A DNA stretch of 23,987 nt from an uncultured Bacteroidales bacterium (GTDB taxonomy: Bacteria; Bacteroidota; Bacteroidia; Bacteroidales; UBA4417): the NCBI GenBank assembly GCA_937965665.1, contig CALCJE010000233.1:1-23987 (forward strand), given 5' to 3'. The notes below the pieces were generated by a model. That model was given only the letters and a program-made list of their open reading frames with translations. It was not told the origin of the DNA and searched no databases. The position numbers and the translations under genes are program-made. Positions 13,756 through 22,919 of the stretch are shown here, one piece after another (the first letter of the stretch is position 1; each line of letters opens with the position of its first letter).

Positions 13756-15978
13756 ATGCTGAATAGTTTGTTTATCAGGTTAACGGGGGTGATAGCAATG
13801 CTGCTGGCTGTGGGCGAAATCTACGGTCAGCAGTATACTGTCACGGTAATTGATGCAAAAACCAGGGAAGCAGTACCTTACGCAACAGTATGTTTCGAAG
13901 ATATCAAAACTGCAACACAAAAATTTGTGGTTACTGATATGTCGGGTAAAGTGGCCAACATGGCGAAAGTACCCAGTAAGGTTACAGTCAGTTTTGTTGG
14001 TTATAAAACCCTGGTTGATACCATAAAACCAGCGGTATCCAAAACCTTACTGCTCGACCCGGCCGTGCTTAATATGGACGAAGTAGTAATAACCGCCCAG
14101 TATGCCCCTGAAAAAGCAGATAAATCAATCTACAAAATCAATGTTATCAATAGCCGGCAGATCGAACTGAAAGCCGCAACCAACCTCACCGACCTGCTCA
14201 GTTCCGAAAGCAACATGCGGGTGTCGCAAGGCGGGGTATTGGGCACCAATCTCAGCCTGCAGGGGCTGTCGGGCGAAAATGTAAAATTCCTGGTCGACGG
14301 GGTGCCGGTGGTAGGCCGCTTGAATGGGAACATCGACCTGAACCAGCTTAACCTGTATAATGTCGACCATGTCGAAATTATTGAAGGGCCCATGTCGGTT
14401 ATCTATGGGAGTAATGCCATAGCCGGTGTGGTAAATATTATTACCAAGGAAAATAAAAACTCATCATTTACCGCATTCGCCAATGCCTACCTCGAATCGG
14501 TAGGAGTATATAATTTTAATGCAGGGGCTTCGGTTCATAAAAAGAATCATAATGTCTCAGTGGATATGGCCCGTAATTTTTTCGATGGCTATTCAACCAA
14601 CGACACGCTTCGGTCGATGCAGTGGAAACCTAAACTGCAATACAATGCCGATGCATATTACCTGTATTCGGGTGCAAAAACCCGTGCAAAAATTTCGTTC
14701 CAGTATTTCGACGAAATGCTGCAGGATAAAGGCGACCTGCAAAAACCATATTACGAAACCGCTATCGACAATTACTATCATACTATCCGCCAGACGTCAA
14801 AAGCTGAGGCTTCTTATACCATTTCCGCAAACCGCCAGATCAGTTTTGTAGGCGCATATTCTACTTACAACCGTACCCGCGAGGTATACCAAAACGATTT
14901 GACTATACTCGAGAAACAACTTGCCGGGGGCGATACCACCTCGGTTGGCAGTTATTTGATGCGTGCCTGGTATAACCGTAATTACCCGAATCAAAAACTC
15001 AATTACCAGGTTGGTTTCGATGGCAACCTTGAAGTAAACGAAGGACAACGTATCGAAGGCGGCTCGCAGCAAATCGGCGATTACGCCGGGTTTGTCAGCA
15101 TAAAATACAATCCCATCGAAAAAATTTCACTGCAACCTGGCGCCAGGTTCAGCTATAACACCAAGTATAATGCGCCGGTAGTGTATTCCGTAAATATAAA
15201 GTATGGGTTTACACCACATACCTCGGTTCGGGCAACCTACGCCCGCGGATTCAGGGCTCCTTCCATCAAGGAACTTTACCTCGATTTTGTGGATATAAAC
15301 CATAACCTGCACGGAAATCCTGACCTGGAAGCAGAAAACTCGCATAATGTTAACCTGAACTTCAGTTACAACCGCGAAACTTCAAAGGCCTACCTTAATA
15401 CCGACCTGGGACTGTTCTACAATTACGTGTATAATATGATCTGGCTTTTCCAGGAAGGAAGCGACATAACCACATACACCTATGGGAATATATCCCGTTT
15501 TATTTCAAGAGGCATCCAAGCCAATGCAACTGTAAGTTTTTACCCGCGTATTACCATTAAAGCCGGGGTTTCGCACGTTGGCCGTAGGTTCCCCGATAAT
15601 ACTGCCGATCAGTCGGATAAGTCCTTTCATTACAGTACCGACTTCAATACCATGATTACCTATAATTTCGAGAAGCTGAAAGCCTCGGCTTCTGTAAATT
15701 ATAAGTACACCGGGCGTTTTCCGCAACTCACTCCCGATGGTACTTTCAAAAACGATTATATCGATGGATATTCGAACCTGGATATAAGCATTATGAAAAA
15801 TTTCCTGCAGAATATGTTTTCAATTTCCGTGGGAGGGAAAAATCTTACTGATGTAAAAGATGTACAGGCAGGTATGGTTTCCGGTGGCGCGCACAGTGGC
15901 GGTGCCGATGGCGCTTCGCGTGTAGCCTGGGGCCGGACGGCATTTGTTAAACTTACCTATAATTTTAAGAAATTCTGA
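13756..15978 (+). CDS. TonB-dependent outer-membrane receptor, probably for haem
   Basis: Outer-membrane gated channel of 740 aa. The frame opens at a GTG (13723), but the ATG at 13756 starts directly with a signal peptide (MLNSLFIRLTG... to YGQ) and is preferred. Domains in order: signal peptide (1-25), a CarboxypepD_reg-like beta domain (26-105), a plug (about 115-230, with LVDGVPVVG and GPMSVIYGSNAIAGVVNIIT), and a 22-strand-type barrel ending in the aromatic residue of YNFKKF. In the barrel, FRAPS (499-503) and NPDL (521-524) flank two histidines, H516 and H519. A His between FRAP and NPNL boxes is a known feature of haem receptors, though these boxes also occur in other TonB receptors. 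It sits between two HmuY-like genes and overlaps the second by one base. TonB/ExbBD are not in the window. Confidence 0.9.
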   Translation: MLNSLFIRLTGVIAMLLAVGEIYGQQYTVTVIDAKTREAVPYATVCFEDIKTATQKFVVTDMSGKVANMAKVPSKVTVSFVGYKTLVDTIKPAVSKTLLLDPAVLNMDEVVITAQYAPEKADKSIYKINVINSRQIELKAATNLTDLLSSESNMRVSQGGVLGTNLSLQGLSGENVKFLVDGVPVVGRLNGNIDLNQLNLYNVDHVEIIEGPMSVIYGSNAIAGVVNIITKENKNSSFTAFANAYLESVGVYNFNAGASVHKKNHNVSVDMARNFFDGYSTNDTLRSMQWKPKLQYNADAYYLYSGAKTRAKISFQYFDEMLQDKGDLQKPYYETAIDNYYHTIRQTSKAEASYTISANRQISFVGAYSTYNRTREVYQNDLTILEKQLAGGDTTSVGSYLMRAWYNRNYPNQKLNYQVGFDGNLEVNEGQRIEGGSQQIGDYAGFVSIKYNPIEKISLQPGARFSYNTKYNAPVVYSVNIKYGFTPHTSVRATYARGFRAPSIKELYLDFVDINHNLHGNPDLEAENSHNVNLNFSYNRETSKAYLNTDLGLFYNYVYNMIWLFQEGSDITTYTYGNISRFISRGIQANATVSFYPRITIKAGVSHVGRRFPDNTADQSDKSFHYSTDFNTMITYNFEKLKASASVNYKYTGRFPQLTPDGTFKNDYIDGYSNLDISIMKNFLQNMFSISVGGKNLTDVKDVQAGMVSGGAHSGGADGASRVAWGRTAFVKLTYNFKKF

Positions 15979-16991
15979 TGCTGCGACTTTTTTTCAATCT
16001 TTCGATAATTTCACTGGTTGTACTGCTTACTTCATGTTTTAAGGAAGACGAAGCCATTACACCCCACAAGCCGGGTAATTATGTTACCGACACCGTGGCA
16101 CTTACCGATAATTATAAAAACCAGGTATATTACAACCTTCACGACAGCCTGTCGGTGAGCACCGTGCTCAAAAGTTCGTGGGATCTTGGTTTCGAGTGTT
16201 CCCCGCTTGGGTGGCGTGTAATACTGAACAGCTCGGATTTTATGAAATCAGCCTATCTCGAAGGCCAGGTTTTTGGCAGCCCGGCTGACACCACCGGGGC
16301 TCAATGGATTTTTAACCCTTCCGATGGAAGCGCTGATTCGCTGGCCATCGGTAAATGGTTTACCGTTTCAGGCGATGATACCCTGGGAACCAACCGATTG
16401 ATGGTCATCGACCGCGGAATGGATGAATTTGGTGAATCATTGGGCTTTTGCCAGCTGGTAATCGACAGCCTCGCCAATGGCACTTATTATTTCAGAATTG
16501 CTGCTTTGGATGGGAAAAATCCAAAATCGTATGCCGTAGCGAAAAAGAGCGGGTATAACCATGCTTTGTTTTCTATTTCTAAACCTGCAAGTAATATTTC
16601 AGAGCCTGAAAATACCTCCTGGGATCTGCTCTTCAGCCAATATACCACCTTGTTGTTTACTGATGTTGGCGATCCGTATCCTTACCTGGTTACAGGTGTT
16701 TTGATCAACAGCCGATTTGTGGAAGTGGCAGTGGATTCGGTGACTCCGTTTGCTGATATTGATTTCGAAAAGGCTCAAAAAATGAATTTTACCAGGCAGG
16801 CTGACAGGATTGGATACGACTGGAAAAAGTACAATTTTACATCAGGAACTTATACGGTTGAGTCGGATTTTACTTACGTGATCCGCGACACAAAAGGATA
16901 TTTATATAAATTCCGTTTCATTGGTTTTTATAAATTCCTCAACCGCCGGCTTCAGAAGGGTTACCCATCGTTTGAATACCAGAAACTATAA
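15978..16991 (+). CDS. HmuY-like lipoprotein
   Basis: Lipoprotein of 337 aa with signal sequence and lipobox LTSC (C20). After it come blocks shared with the T9SS-exported protein upstream: VTDTVALTDNY with NQVYYNL, then SSWDLGFE, YYFRIAALDGKNP, SWDLLFSQY, YLVTGVLINS, IGYDWKKYN and YVIRDTKGYLYKFRFIGFY. The order matches, so the two are paralogues of one fold; this copy lacks the C-terminal sorting domain. Its ATG overlaps the receptor stop codon (TGATG), so they are surely co-translated. By analogy with HmuY/HmuR it would hold haem at the outer membrane and pass it to the receptor. The ligand is inferred; direct evidence is missing. Confidence 0.75.
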   Translation: MLRLFFNLSIISLVVLLTSCFKEDEAITPHKPGNYVTDTVALTDNYKNQVYYNLHDSLSVSTVLKSSWDLGFECSPLGWRVILNSSDFMKSAYLEGQVFGSPADTTGAQWIFNPSDGSADSLAIGKWFTVSGDDTLGTNRLMVIDRGMDEFGESLGFCQLVIDSLANGTYYFRIAALDGKNPKSYAVAKKSGYNHALFSISKPASNISEPENTSWDLLFSQYTTLLFTDVGDPYPYLVTGVLINSRFVEVAVDSVTPFADIDFEKAQKMNFTRQADRIGYDWKKYNFTSGTYTVESDFTYVIRDTKGYLYKFRFIGFYKFLNRRLQKGYPSFEYQKL

Positions 16992-17121
16992 AAATGGATT
17001 AAAATCTTAATCCTGGTATATATGGTATAAAAATTGTTCCTCCGGTTTGGATCACCTCTATAGTTCGAAGTAAATTCCGCTGTGTTTTCCGTGTGATTAT
17101 AAAAAATGGATAAAAATACAT

Positions 17122-18939
17122 ATGTTTGCCATTCGTAAAAGTAAATACAACATCATGATACGTATCACCTCTTTATTCCTCTTGCTTGTACTGGTATTTT
17201 CGTCGAAAAGCCTTGTAGCTCAGTATAACCCCGAAATCACTGTCAATGATCTTCAGAAACAGATTGGTTACCTGGCTTCCGATTCGCTCAAAGGTCGCAA
17301 ACCCGGAACCCCCGAAGATGCATTAGCTGCCGGTTATATCAGGAATTGTTTTGCCAAGGCCGGCCTTAAGTTGCTCTGCGATAACGGTTACCAGAAATTT
17401 GAAATCGTAACAGATGTAAAAGAAGGTAAAAATAATTCTATCAACTTTGAGGGAGTATCAGCAGTTCCGAATGTAGATTTCACGCCTTTGTCATTCTCAT
17501 CGTCTGCTGTAGCTACAGGTAACGTGGTTTTTGCAGGTTATGGATTCAATCTTGACCTGGATTCGTTGAAATGGAACGATTATAAAGGACTTGATGTAAA
17601 AGGCAAATGGGTTATCGTGCTGCGCGGCGATCCTGAACCGGAAAAAGCCAACAGCGCTTTCCTGCCTTATGAGCAGGAGCGTGGCAAGGTTCTTACAGCT
17701 AAGGACAAAGGTGCCATCGGTGTAATGCTGGTTTCGCCTGGCGACATCGAAAAAACGGATGTGATCATGCACATGCAGTACGATAAATCGCCCTCCGATG
17801 CAGGAATTCCTGTTTTCAGCATCACCAGGGCACTGGCTGATAAAATGATGGCTTCAATGAATTACAGCATTGCTGCACTCGAAACCCAGATGAAAGAAAA
17901 CCATAAACCGGTTTCCATTTACCTTGAGCCAGTTGTTACAGCTACTGCAGATGTAGTGAAAACAAGGGCAACTGTTCAGAATGTGGTTGCCATGATTGAA
18001 GGTACCGACCCGACACTGAAAAAGGAATATATAGTTATTGGTGGTCATTACGATCACCTGGGTATGGGTGGCGAAGGAAGTGGTTCGCGTGCGCCCGAAG
18101 TGCTTGCCATACATAATGGTGCCGACGATAATGCTTCGGGAACTGCCGGTGTTATTGAACTGGCTCAGAAATTGGCAGCAAACCGGGCAAAACTGAAACG
18201 CAGTGTCGTATTTGTGGCTTTTACAGGTGAAGAGATGGGATTATTAGGCTCCAAGGAATTTGTGAGCAAGTCGCCGATCGATCTTAAGAAAGTAAATGCC
18301 ATGATAAATATGGATATGATCGGCAGGCTGAATCCTGAAACTAAAACCATCGTAATTGGCGGAACAGGAACATCTGCTGAGTCCGACTCTCTTATAAAAG
18401 TGCTCGAAAAGGGCCGGCCGTTCAGCGTGACCCACTCGCCCGATGGTTACGGATCGTCGGATCATGCTTCGTTTTATAGCGAAAATATTCCTGTTTTCTT
18501 CTTCTTTACCGGTGTTCACGACGATTATCACAAACCAGCGGATGATGCCGATAAAATTGATTATGCAGGTGAAGTATCGGTGCTCAATATGGCATACGAC
18601 CTGGCCAATGTGCTTTCTTCCGGCAAACGACTTACCTTCCGCGAAGCAGGTGCAAAACAAGCCCCAAGGTATGGCCGTAATATGAAAGTTACCCTGGGAA
18701 TAGTTCCCGATATGGTTTCGACAGATAATAACGGGCTTAGGGTTGATGGTGTTCGTAAAGGCGGCCCTGCTGACCGTGCCGGTATTGTAAAAGGCGATCG
18801 GATTATCTCCATCGAAGCACAGCCTGTGACCAATATTTATGATTATATGGCCCGATTGGGTAAACTGAAAGCCGGGCAGGTTGCAAGCGTTGAAATTATC
18901 AGGGATGGCGTAAAACAAATACTCATCGTTCAGTTCTGA
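17122..18939 (+). CDS. M28-family metallopeptidase with PA and PDZ domains
   Basis: Exported zinc aminopeptidase-type enzyme of 605 aa. A signal peptide ends at LVAQ (about 34); an alternative start at 17155 (MIRITSL) would give a tighter signal peptide. A PA (protease-associated) domain spans about 130-270. The peptidase domain has all M28 metal and catalytic positions: H309 in GGHYDH, the D335-D336 pair in NGADDNASG, E370-E371 in FTGEEMGLLGS, D398 in INMDMIG and H470 in DDYHK. A PDZ-like domain covers about 510-605 (GLRVDGVRKGGPADRAGIVKGD region). It probably digests peptides in the periplasm or at the cell surface. It follows the haem locus by 130 bp on the same strand; whether it is in that operon is unclear, though releasing haem from host or environmental proteins would make sense. 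Confidence 0.93.
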   Translation: MFAIRKSKYNIMIRITSLFLLLVLVFSSKSLVAQYNPEITVNDLQKQIGYLASDSLKGRKPGTPEDALAAGYIRNCFAKAGLKLLCDNGYQKFEIVTDVKEGKNNSINFEGVSAVPNVDFTPLSFSSSAVATGNVVFAGYGFNLDLDSLKWNDYKGLDVKGKWVIVLRGDPEPEKANSAFLPYEQERGKVLTAKDKGAIGVMLVSPGDIEKTDVIMHMQYDKSPSDAGIPVFSITRALADKMMASMNYSIAALETQMKENHKPVSIYLEPVVTATADVVKTRATVQNVVAMIEGTDPTLKKEYIVIGGHYDHLGMGGEGSGSRAPEVLAIHNGADDNASGTAGVIELAQKLAANRAKLKRSVVFVAFTGEEMGLLGSKEFVSKSPIDLKKVNAMINMDMIGRLNPETKTIVIGGTGTSAESDSLIKVLEKGRPFSVTHSPDGYGSSDHASFYSENIPVFFFFTGVHDDYHKPADDADKIDYAGEVSVLNMAYDLANVLSSGKRLTFREAGAKQAPRYGRNMKVTLGIVPDMVSTDNNGLRVDGVRKGGPADRAGIVKGDRIISIEAQPVTNIYDYMARLGKLKAGQVASVEIIRDGVKQILIVQF

Positions 18940-19035
18940 TCACAGGCCAAAGCTATCATTGTAGTCACTAAAACGGTGAATGTGTTAAATTTGTGAAAGC
19001 TTGCCATAGCTATTTCACCCATTTTGCAGTTGCAT

Positions 19036-19065
19036 TTTGCTGAAAAGTGATTTTACGTATCTTTG
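19036..19065 (+). promoter_or_regulatory. near-leaderless promoter of the gtrA-family gene
   Basis: TTTG at 19036-19039 and TATCTTTG at 19058-19065 are 18 nt apart, close to the Bacteroidota consensus. The -7 element ends six bases before the ATG at 19072, so transcription should begin at or very near the start codon. Confidence 0.6.
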
Positions 19066-19071
19066 CCACCT

Positions 19072-19467
19072 ATGATGCAGTATTTTACACAGGAGGTATT
19101 TGTTAAATTTCTGAAGTTCGGGGCTGTAGGTGCTACAGGCGTTTTGGTCGATTTTGGGTTCACCTGGGTCAGTAAGGAGAAGGCAAAAATTCAGAAATAC
19201 CTGGCCAATGCCATAGGTTTTACTTTTGCAGCAAGCAGCAATTATTTCCTGAACCGCTGGTGGACCTTCCACAGCAATAACCCCGAATTGGCTATTGAAT
19301 ACTCCCGTTTCCTTTTCTTCTCCGTTATTGGCCTGGGGATGAATACTATGGTGATATGGTTTCTGGTCAGCAAACGAAACCATAATTTTTATATCTCCAA
19401 ACTGTTTGCCATTGGTATTGTAACCGTTTGGAATTTCTTTGTAAACCTGATGTTTACATTCGTGTAA
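19072..19467 (+). CDS. GtrA-family membrane protein
   Basis: Small four-helix membrane protein of 131 aa, GtrA family, implicated in moving polyprenyl-linked sugars across the inner membrane for surface polysaccharide changes. The hydrophobic segments lie at about 12-30, 40-58, 78-98 and 105-128. The family motif NRWWTF is present after SSNYFL. A TTG nine bases upstream (19063) would overlap the promoter, so the ATG at 19072 (or 19075) is chosen. No partner glycosyltransferase is adjacent. It converges on the ChaN-like gene with the second heptamer array between them. Confidence 0.88.
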   Translation: MMQYFTQEVFVKFLKFGAVGATGVLVDFGFTWVSKEKAKIQKYLANAIGFTFAASSNYFLNRWWTFHSNNPELAIEYSRFLFFSVIGLGMNTMVIWFLVSKRNHNFYISKLFAIGIVTVWNFFVNLMFTFV

Positions 19468-19490
19468 TAACCAAAATTACTGTCAGCTTT

Positions 19491-19542
19491 ATTACACCTT
19501 ACACCTTACACCTTACATCTTACCACTTTCACCTTACACCTG
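19491..19542. repeat. second 7-bp tandem repeat array
   Basis: Units in register from 19491: ATTACAC, CTTACAC, CTTACAC, CTTACAT, CTTACCA, CTTTCAC, CTTACAC. It fills most of the 86-bp gap between the convergent gtrA-family and ChaN-like genes. It shares the unit length and an NTTAC core with the array at 5209-5330, whose first units are ATTACGA and TTTACGA. Confidence 0.88.
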
Positions 19543-19553
19543 GCAATCGTCGG

Positions 19554-20420
19554 CTACTGGCTTTTCGACATGCTTTCGGATACAGCCACGATATAATTTG
19601 CAAGACCTTCCGATTCTTTTTTCAGCTCATCCAGGTCGGCCTGTTCAACTGACGAAATGGTCACGATTTTTAAGTCGGGATTTGCCTGTTTCAAGTACCA
19701 GATAATGCTTTGAAACCTGTCACTATGGTAGCTGCCGTTATAATGCAGGAATGTTTTCCCTTTTGTGAAATTTGCAAGGATAAAATACGCCATGGTTGCA
19801 TCTTTCATAGCCTGGGCCTTGGTAATATTGCTGGTTACGTGCGATGGGCCCCCACCCATGGCCTTAGCCATATCAGCGTAACAAGCCAGCGTTGAGTCGT
19901 ATTTTATAGGCAGCGGCGCCATAAAGGCCTGTGCCTCCTTTTCAAGGGTACTGAGTACCTCGAACCCGCTCTTGTTAACCATGGCAGCATACCGGCGCGG
20001 AATATTAGTGGCGATAAACCGCAGGCTGCTGTCGCGGGCAAAGTTGAGCAACCGTTTGTAATCGGTTTTGTAATTCGGCCAAAGCCGGGCCTGGGCTTCG
20101 AAATCCTTTTCCTTTACCAGCCCCGCCAGGTATTCGTCAACAATCAGCTGGTTATCAGCTTCAAACATTTCGGCGCCTAATACCAGGTTCGATCGTTTGG
20201 CAGCAAATAAATCAGCTGTTATCTCGTATTCAAGCCAGTGGCATATCGGGTTGTCGTGCAATTCGCCAAAGAATACAATATCAGCCCCGCTGGCTTCTTT
20301 AATCAACTCACGGTATGTTGCATTCCTGCCGTCCTGCCTGAATAAACGATAAGCGGGTTTATCATCTTTCATCGAAAGGAGTGTAACGAAAATCAGGCTG
20401 AGGAGCAAAATCTTTTTCAT
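19554..20420 (-). CDS. ChaN-like (DUF399) haem-binding family protein
   Basis: Exported protein of 288 aa from the ChaN/DUF399 family, whose known members bind haem and are often iron-regulated. The N-terminal signal is MKKILLLSLIFVTLLS; no lipobox Cys is present, unlike classic lipoprotein ChaN. The family motif FGELHDNPICHWLE (H55 and H61) and later GAEMFEADNQ, ARLWPNY and FLHYNGSYHSD segments fit the family well. It may store or shuttle haem in the periplasm, which suits the haem-uptake locus 3 kb away, though it is on the other strand and not in that operon. The ATG at 20420 begins the signal directly. Confidence 0.85.
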   Translation of the reverse strand: MKKILLLSLIFVTLLSMKDDKPAYRLFRQDGRNATYRELIKEASGADIVFFGELHDNPICHWLEYEITADLFAAKRSNLVLGAEMFEADNQLIVDEYLAGLVKEKDFEAQARLWPNYKTDYKRLLNFARDSSLRFIATNIPRRYAAMVNKSGFEVLSTLEKEAQAFMAPLPIKYDSTLACYADMAKAMGGGPSHVTSNITKAQAMKDATMAYFILANFTKGKTFLHYNGSYHSDRFQSIIWYLKQANPDLKIVTISSVEQADLDELKKESEGLANYIVAVSESMSKSQ

Positions 20421-20586
20421 AAAGCGTGGGTTATGAGGTTTTTAAAATGTTTTGAAGTTTAACAGTTCCGATTTGTTTGAACCATTGCACGATATGCCGA
20501 TGCTGGAATCGGGGTATTGACTGTAAAAGCAAATATTCGGGAAGTACTGACGTGATAAATCCCGAAGCCTGTAATCCGGTAAACGG

Positions 20587-21075
20587 TTATTTTTTCAGTT
20601 CACCGCCATGAAACAGGAGGGGCAGAAGGTTTGAAATGCCCTCGAGTATCCAGATTTTCTCGGAATTTCCCTGTAGTATAATCCGGATGGGCTGTCCTGC
20701 CAGCATTTCATATTCGGCAATCACTTGCCGGCATGCACCACATGGAGTAACGGGGTTAACCAGTTTAAAAACATCTGTTTTAGCTACCACCGCAATGCTC
20801 CTGATCGCAACACCGGGATACTGTGAAGAGGCTGAAAAAACTGCAACCCTTTCAGCACAAATCCCCGAAGGATAGGCGGCGTTTTCCTGGTTGTTGCCCT
20901 TAAATATCAACCCGTTTGCCAGTTCAAGGGCAGCGCCTACATGAAAATTCGAATATGGCGCATATGCCGAATCGCATGCAAGCCAGGCTTCGTTAAGTAA
21001 TTTCCTGTCGCTGGCCGAAAGTTGCGCTTCACCCGCAACTTCATTATATGCAATAGTAAAAGTATGTGTAGTCAT
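20587..21075 (-). CDS. cdd: cytidine deaminase
   Basis: Zinc enzyme of pyrimidine salvage that turns cytidine or deoxycytidine into uridine. The zinc and catalytic residues are C73 and E75 in GICAERVAVF and C112/C115 in PCGACRQ. The substrate-binding region YAPYSNFHVGAAL (38-50) is intact. The 162 aa match the homotetrameric-type Cdd, slightly extended at the N-terminus. It stands between the ChaN-like gene (166 bp gap) and the O-antigen-ligase-type gene (140 bp gap), all on the minus strand. No special regulatory feature is clear. Confidence 0.96.
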   Translation of the reverse strand: MTTHTFTIAYNEVAGEAQLSASDRKLLNEAWLACDSAYAPYSNFHVGAALELANGLIFKGNNQENAAYPSGICAERVAVFSASSQYPGVAIRSIAVVAKTDVFKLVNPVTPCGACRQVIAEYEMLAGQPIRIILQGNSEKIWILEGISNLLPLLFHGGELKK

Positions 21076-21215
21076 GAGATGGTGAAATTGGGCATAAATG
21101 TAATTTAAAATTGTGTAGTTTTATACGAATCAGTTCTAAAAAGATCACTTACATGGGTTGGGTATTCGTTAAATTTTCAGTAAACTATTCACTGTATTTA
21201 TTAAAATGCTTTAAA

Positions 21216-22910
21216 TCAATTGCATAATAGCTCATTGGTTTTAGTTTGATCTCTTCCCAAAAGCATCATTGCGGTGAAAAGGGCATAGAATGTTACACCT
21301 TCCTGGTTTTCGATGGTATCTTCTGTAAACATGGATATCATCATAATCAGCCAGAAAATTACGTAAAAGTAATTATTAAAGTTCCCTGTTTTAATCCCGG
21401 GATATACCATCACGGCCAGGAACCATAACAACCCGAAAATACCAAGTGCTACTGTAATGGAGAGGTACTGGTTATGTGACCTGAGCCTGAATTGCGGCGC
21501 CAGGTTACTGTTCATTTTATTGTATTGTTCCTCGAAAGCCTGCGGTGGGTCGCCGGTGCCTACTCCAAAAACCGGGTGCTGCCTGATAAGCAAAAGCGAT
21601 GTGCGCCAGTACTCGAACCGCTGTATCATTGAACCTGCATTTGGATCGTGGTTCCTTACATAGTGCTGGTAGCCGGCAATAAAATCTTCAACCTGCGACT
21701 GTATTCCGGGTAATTTCTTATAGTCAAACCTGTTTATCCCGTTTTCGATGTTTCGTATATCTTCTTCCGATAAGCGATTCACACCTCCGGCATCTTTTCT
21801 GAGCTCCTTCGATGCCAGGTAAGTAATCAGGGTAGCGCGAATAACCTGTTTGTTTTTATCCAGCCCATCGATAGGCAATTTGCTTCGTTGTGCCCACGCC
21901 TGCCGCAATTCTTTATCACAGATATACAAACCTATCCACTGCCCGTTTTTTGATTTGAAATTAAGCGTATCGTGGTAATAGGAGTTCCCTGCCGGGGTAT
22001 ATTTATCAAGTGTAGCGAAATCAACTTCAGGGGTATGCAGGTAGCGGTACGAAACCGAAAATACATAAAGTAACGGGAGAAGTAAAGCAATGACGATGGC
22101 CGAGAGTGCGGCCATTTTCCAGCTGGCTTTTTTGATCCTGAGCGTGTAAAAAATCAACATGATTAAGCCTATAATCGCCATAAGAAATACACCGGTTGTA
22201 TAATTCATATATACCATGAATACAGCCAGCCAGGTTGCTGCGATAATTGCAGTAACACGCAAAGCTGCTGTTAGTTTATCATGTTTAAATGCGAAAAATA
22301 AGAGTATAAATATGGCAAATACAGCGTTGAGGCTATACCTGATATGTGAAGTATGAACTTCCACATCCCGGCTGTCGGCTACAGGTGTGTTGATGTATAG
22401 AATAAGCCTGTAAATACTTCCGGCAACTACCGCGGCAGTAAAGAGTACCAGTATACGGTAAAATGTGTCTGTACTCAATCGGGGGCCGGTAGCCAGGAAA
22501 AGCGGAAGTATAAGAATGGGGAGTTTGGTCCTGAGGTCTTTGAGCGCGTACCCGAAATCGGTGGTATAAATAAGCCCTAAAACATGAAGCAGTAGCAGGG
22601 ATGTAATAATCAATGCCGGCTTATTTCTAAAAAACCGTGTTAGCTTTTGTGCAAAAGCTATGCTGATCTGAACTAAAGTCTCTGCCACTAAAGCCAACAC
22701 CCGGGCTGGGTTTAGTAAGCTTCGTGAGGGATATTTTTGCAGGAAAGTGATATCAACACCATGCCAGAACCAGAAAATGAGCGTGGTAAACTGGAAAATG
22801 CTCATGGTAAACTTCGACAAAGGCAGTGAGGCAACCAGCAGTGCCAGGGACACATAGTACATGGTTGTGTACCGTGTGTTTATTCTGGCGTCCCCTGTAA
22901 AAAACTGCAT
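21216..22910 (-). CDS. O-antigen ligase / Wzy-type membrane protein
   Basis: Multi-pass inner-membrane protein of 564 aa, of the O-antigen ligase/polymerase (Wzy_C, WaaL-like) superfamily. Hydrophobic segments fill residues 15-55, 100-295 and 490-550. A large periplasmic loop (about 310-470) contains RFEYWRTSLLLIRQHPVFGVGTGD, and directly after it comes the family motif SHNQYL, with H479 as the likely catalytic His. It could transfer O-antigen to lipid A-core or polymerise a surface polysaccharide; sequence alone does not decide. It begins 10 bp after the peptidase stop codon, so the two are likely co-transcribed. The rfaE2 and GT39 genes in the window fit the same LPS/envelope theme. Confidence 0.85.
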   Translation of the reverse strand: MQFFTGDARINTRYTTMYYVSLALLVASLPLSKFTMSIFQFTTLIFWFWHGVDITFLQKYPSRSLLNPARVLALVAETLVQISIAFAQKLTRFFRNKPALIITSLLLLHVLGLIYTTDFGYALKDLRTKLPILILPLFLATGPRLSTDTFYRILVLFTAAVVAGSIYRLILYINTPVADSRDVEVHTSHIRYSLNAVFAIFILLFFAFKHDKLTAALRVTAIIAATWLAVFMVYMNYTTGVFLMAIIGLIMLIFYTLRIKKASWKMAALSAIVIALLLPLLYVFSVSYRYLHTPEVDFATLDKYTPAGNSYYHDTLNFKSKNGQWIGLYICDKELRQAWAQRSKLPIDGLDKNKQVIRATLITYLASKELRKDAGGVNRLSEEDIRNIENGINRFDYKKLPGIQSQVEDFIAGYQHYVRNHDPNAGSMIQRFEYWRTSLLLIRQHPVFGVGTGDPPQAFEEQYNKMNSNLAPQFRLRSHNQYLSITVALGIFGLLWFLAVMVYPGIKTGNFNNYFYVIFWLIMMISMFTEDTIENQEGVTFYALFTAMMLLGRDQTKTNELLCN

Positions 22911-22919
22911 GCTTCAGGC

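Noticed and set aside
18244..18918. 224-codon minus-strand frame inside the M28 peptidase gene
   Set aside because: Long, but its residues mirror the codons of a conserved peptidase and PDZ domain; there is no signal or motif of its own.
18993..19018. hairpin after the M28 gene as a terminator
   Set aside because: GTGAAAGCT can pair with AGC-TA-TTTCAC only with a bulge, and no T-run follows; it is too weak to call.
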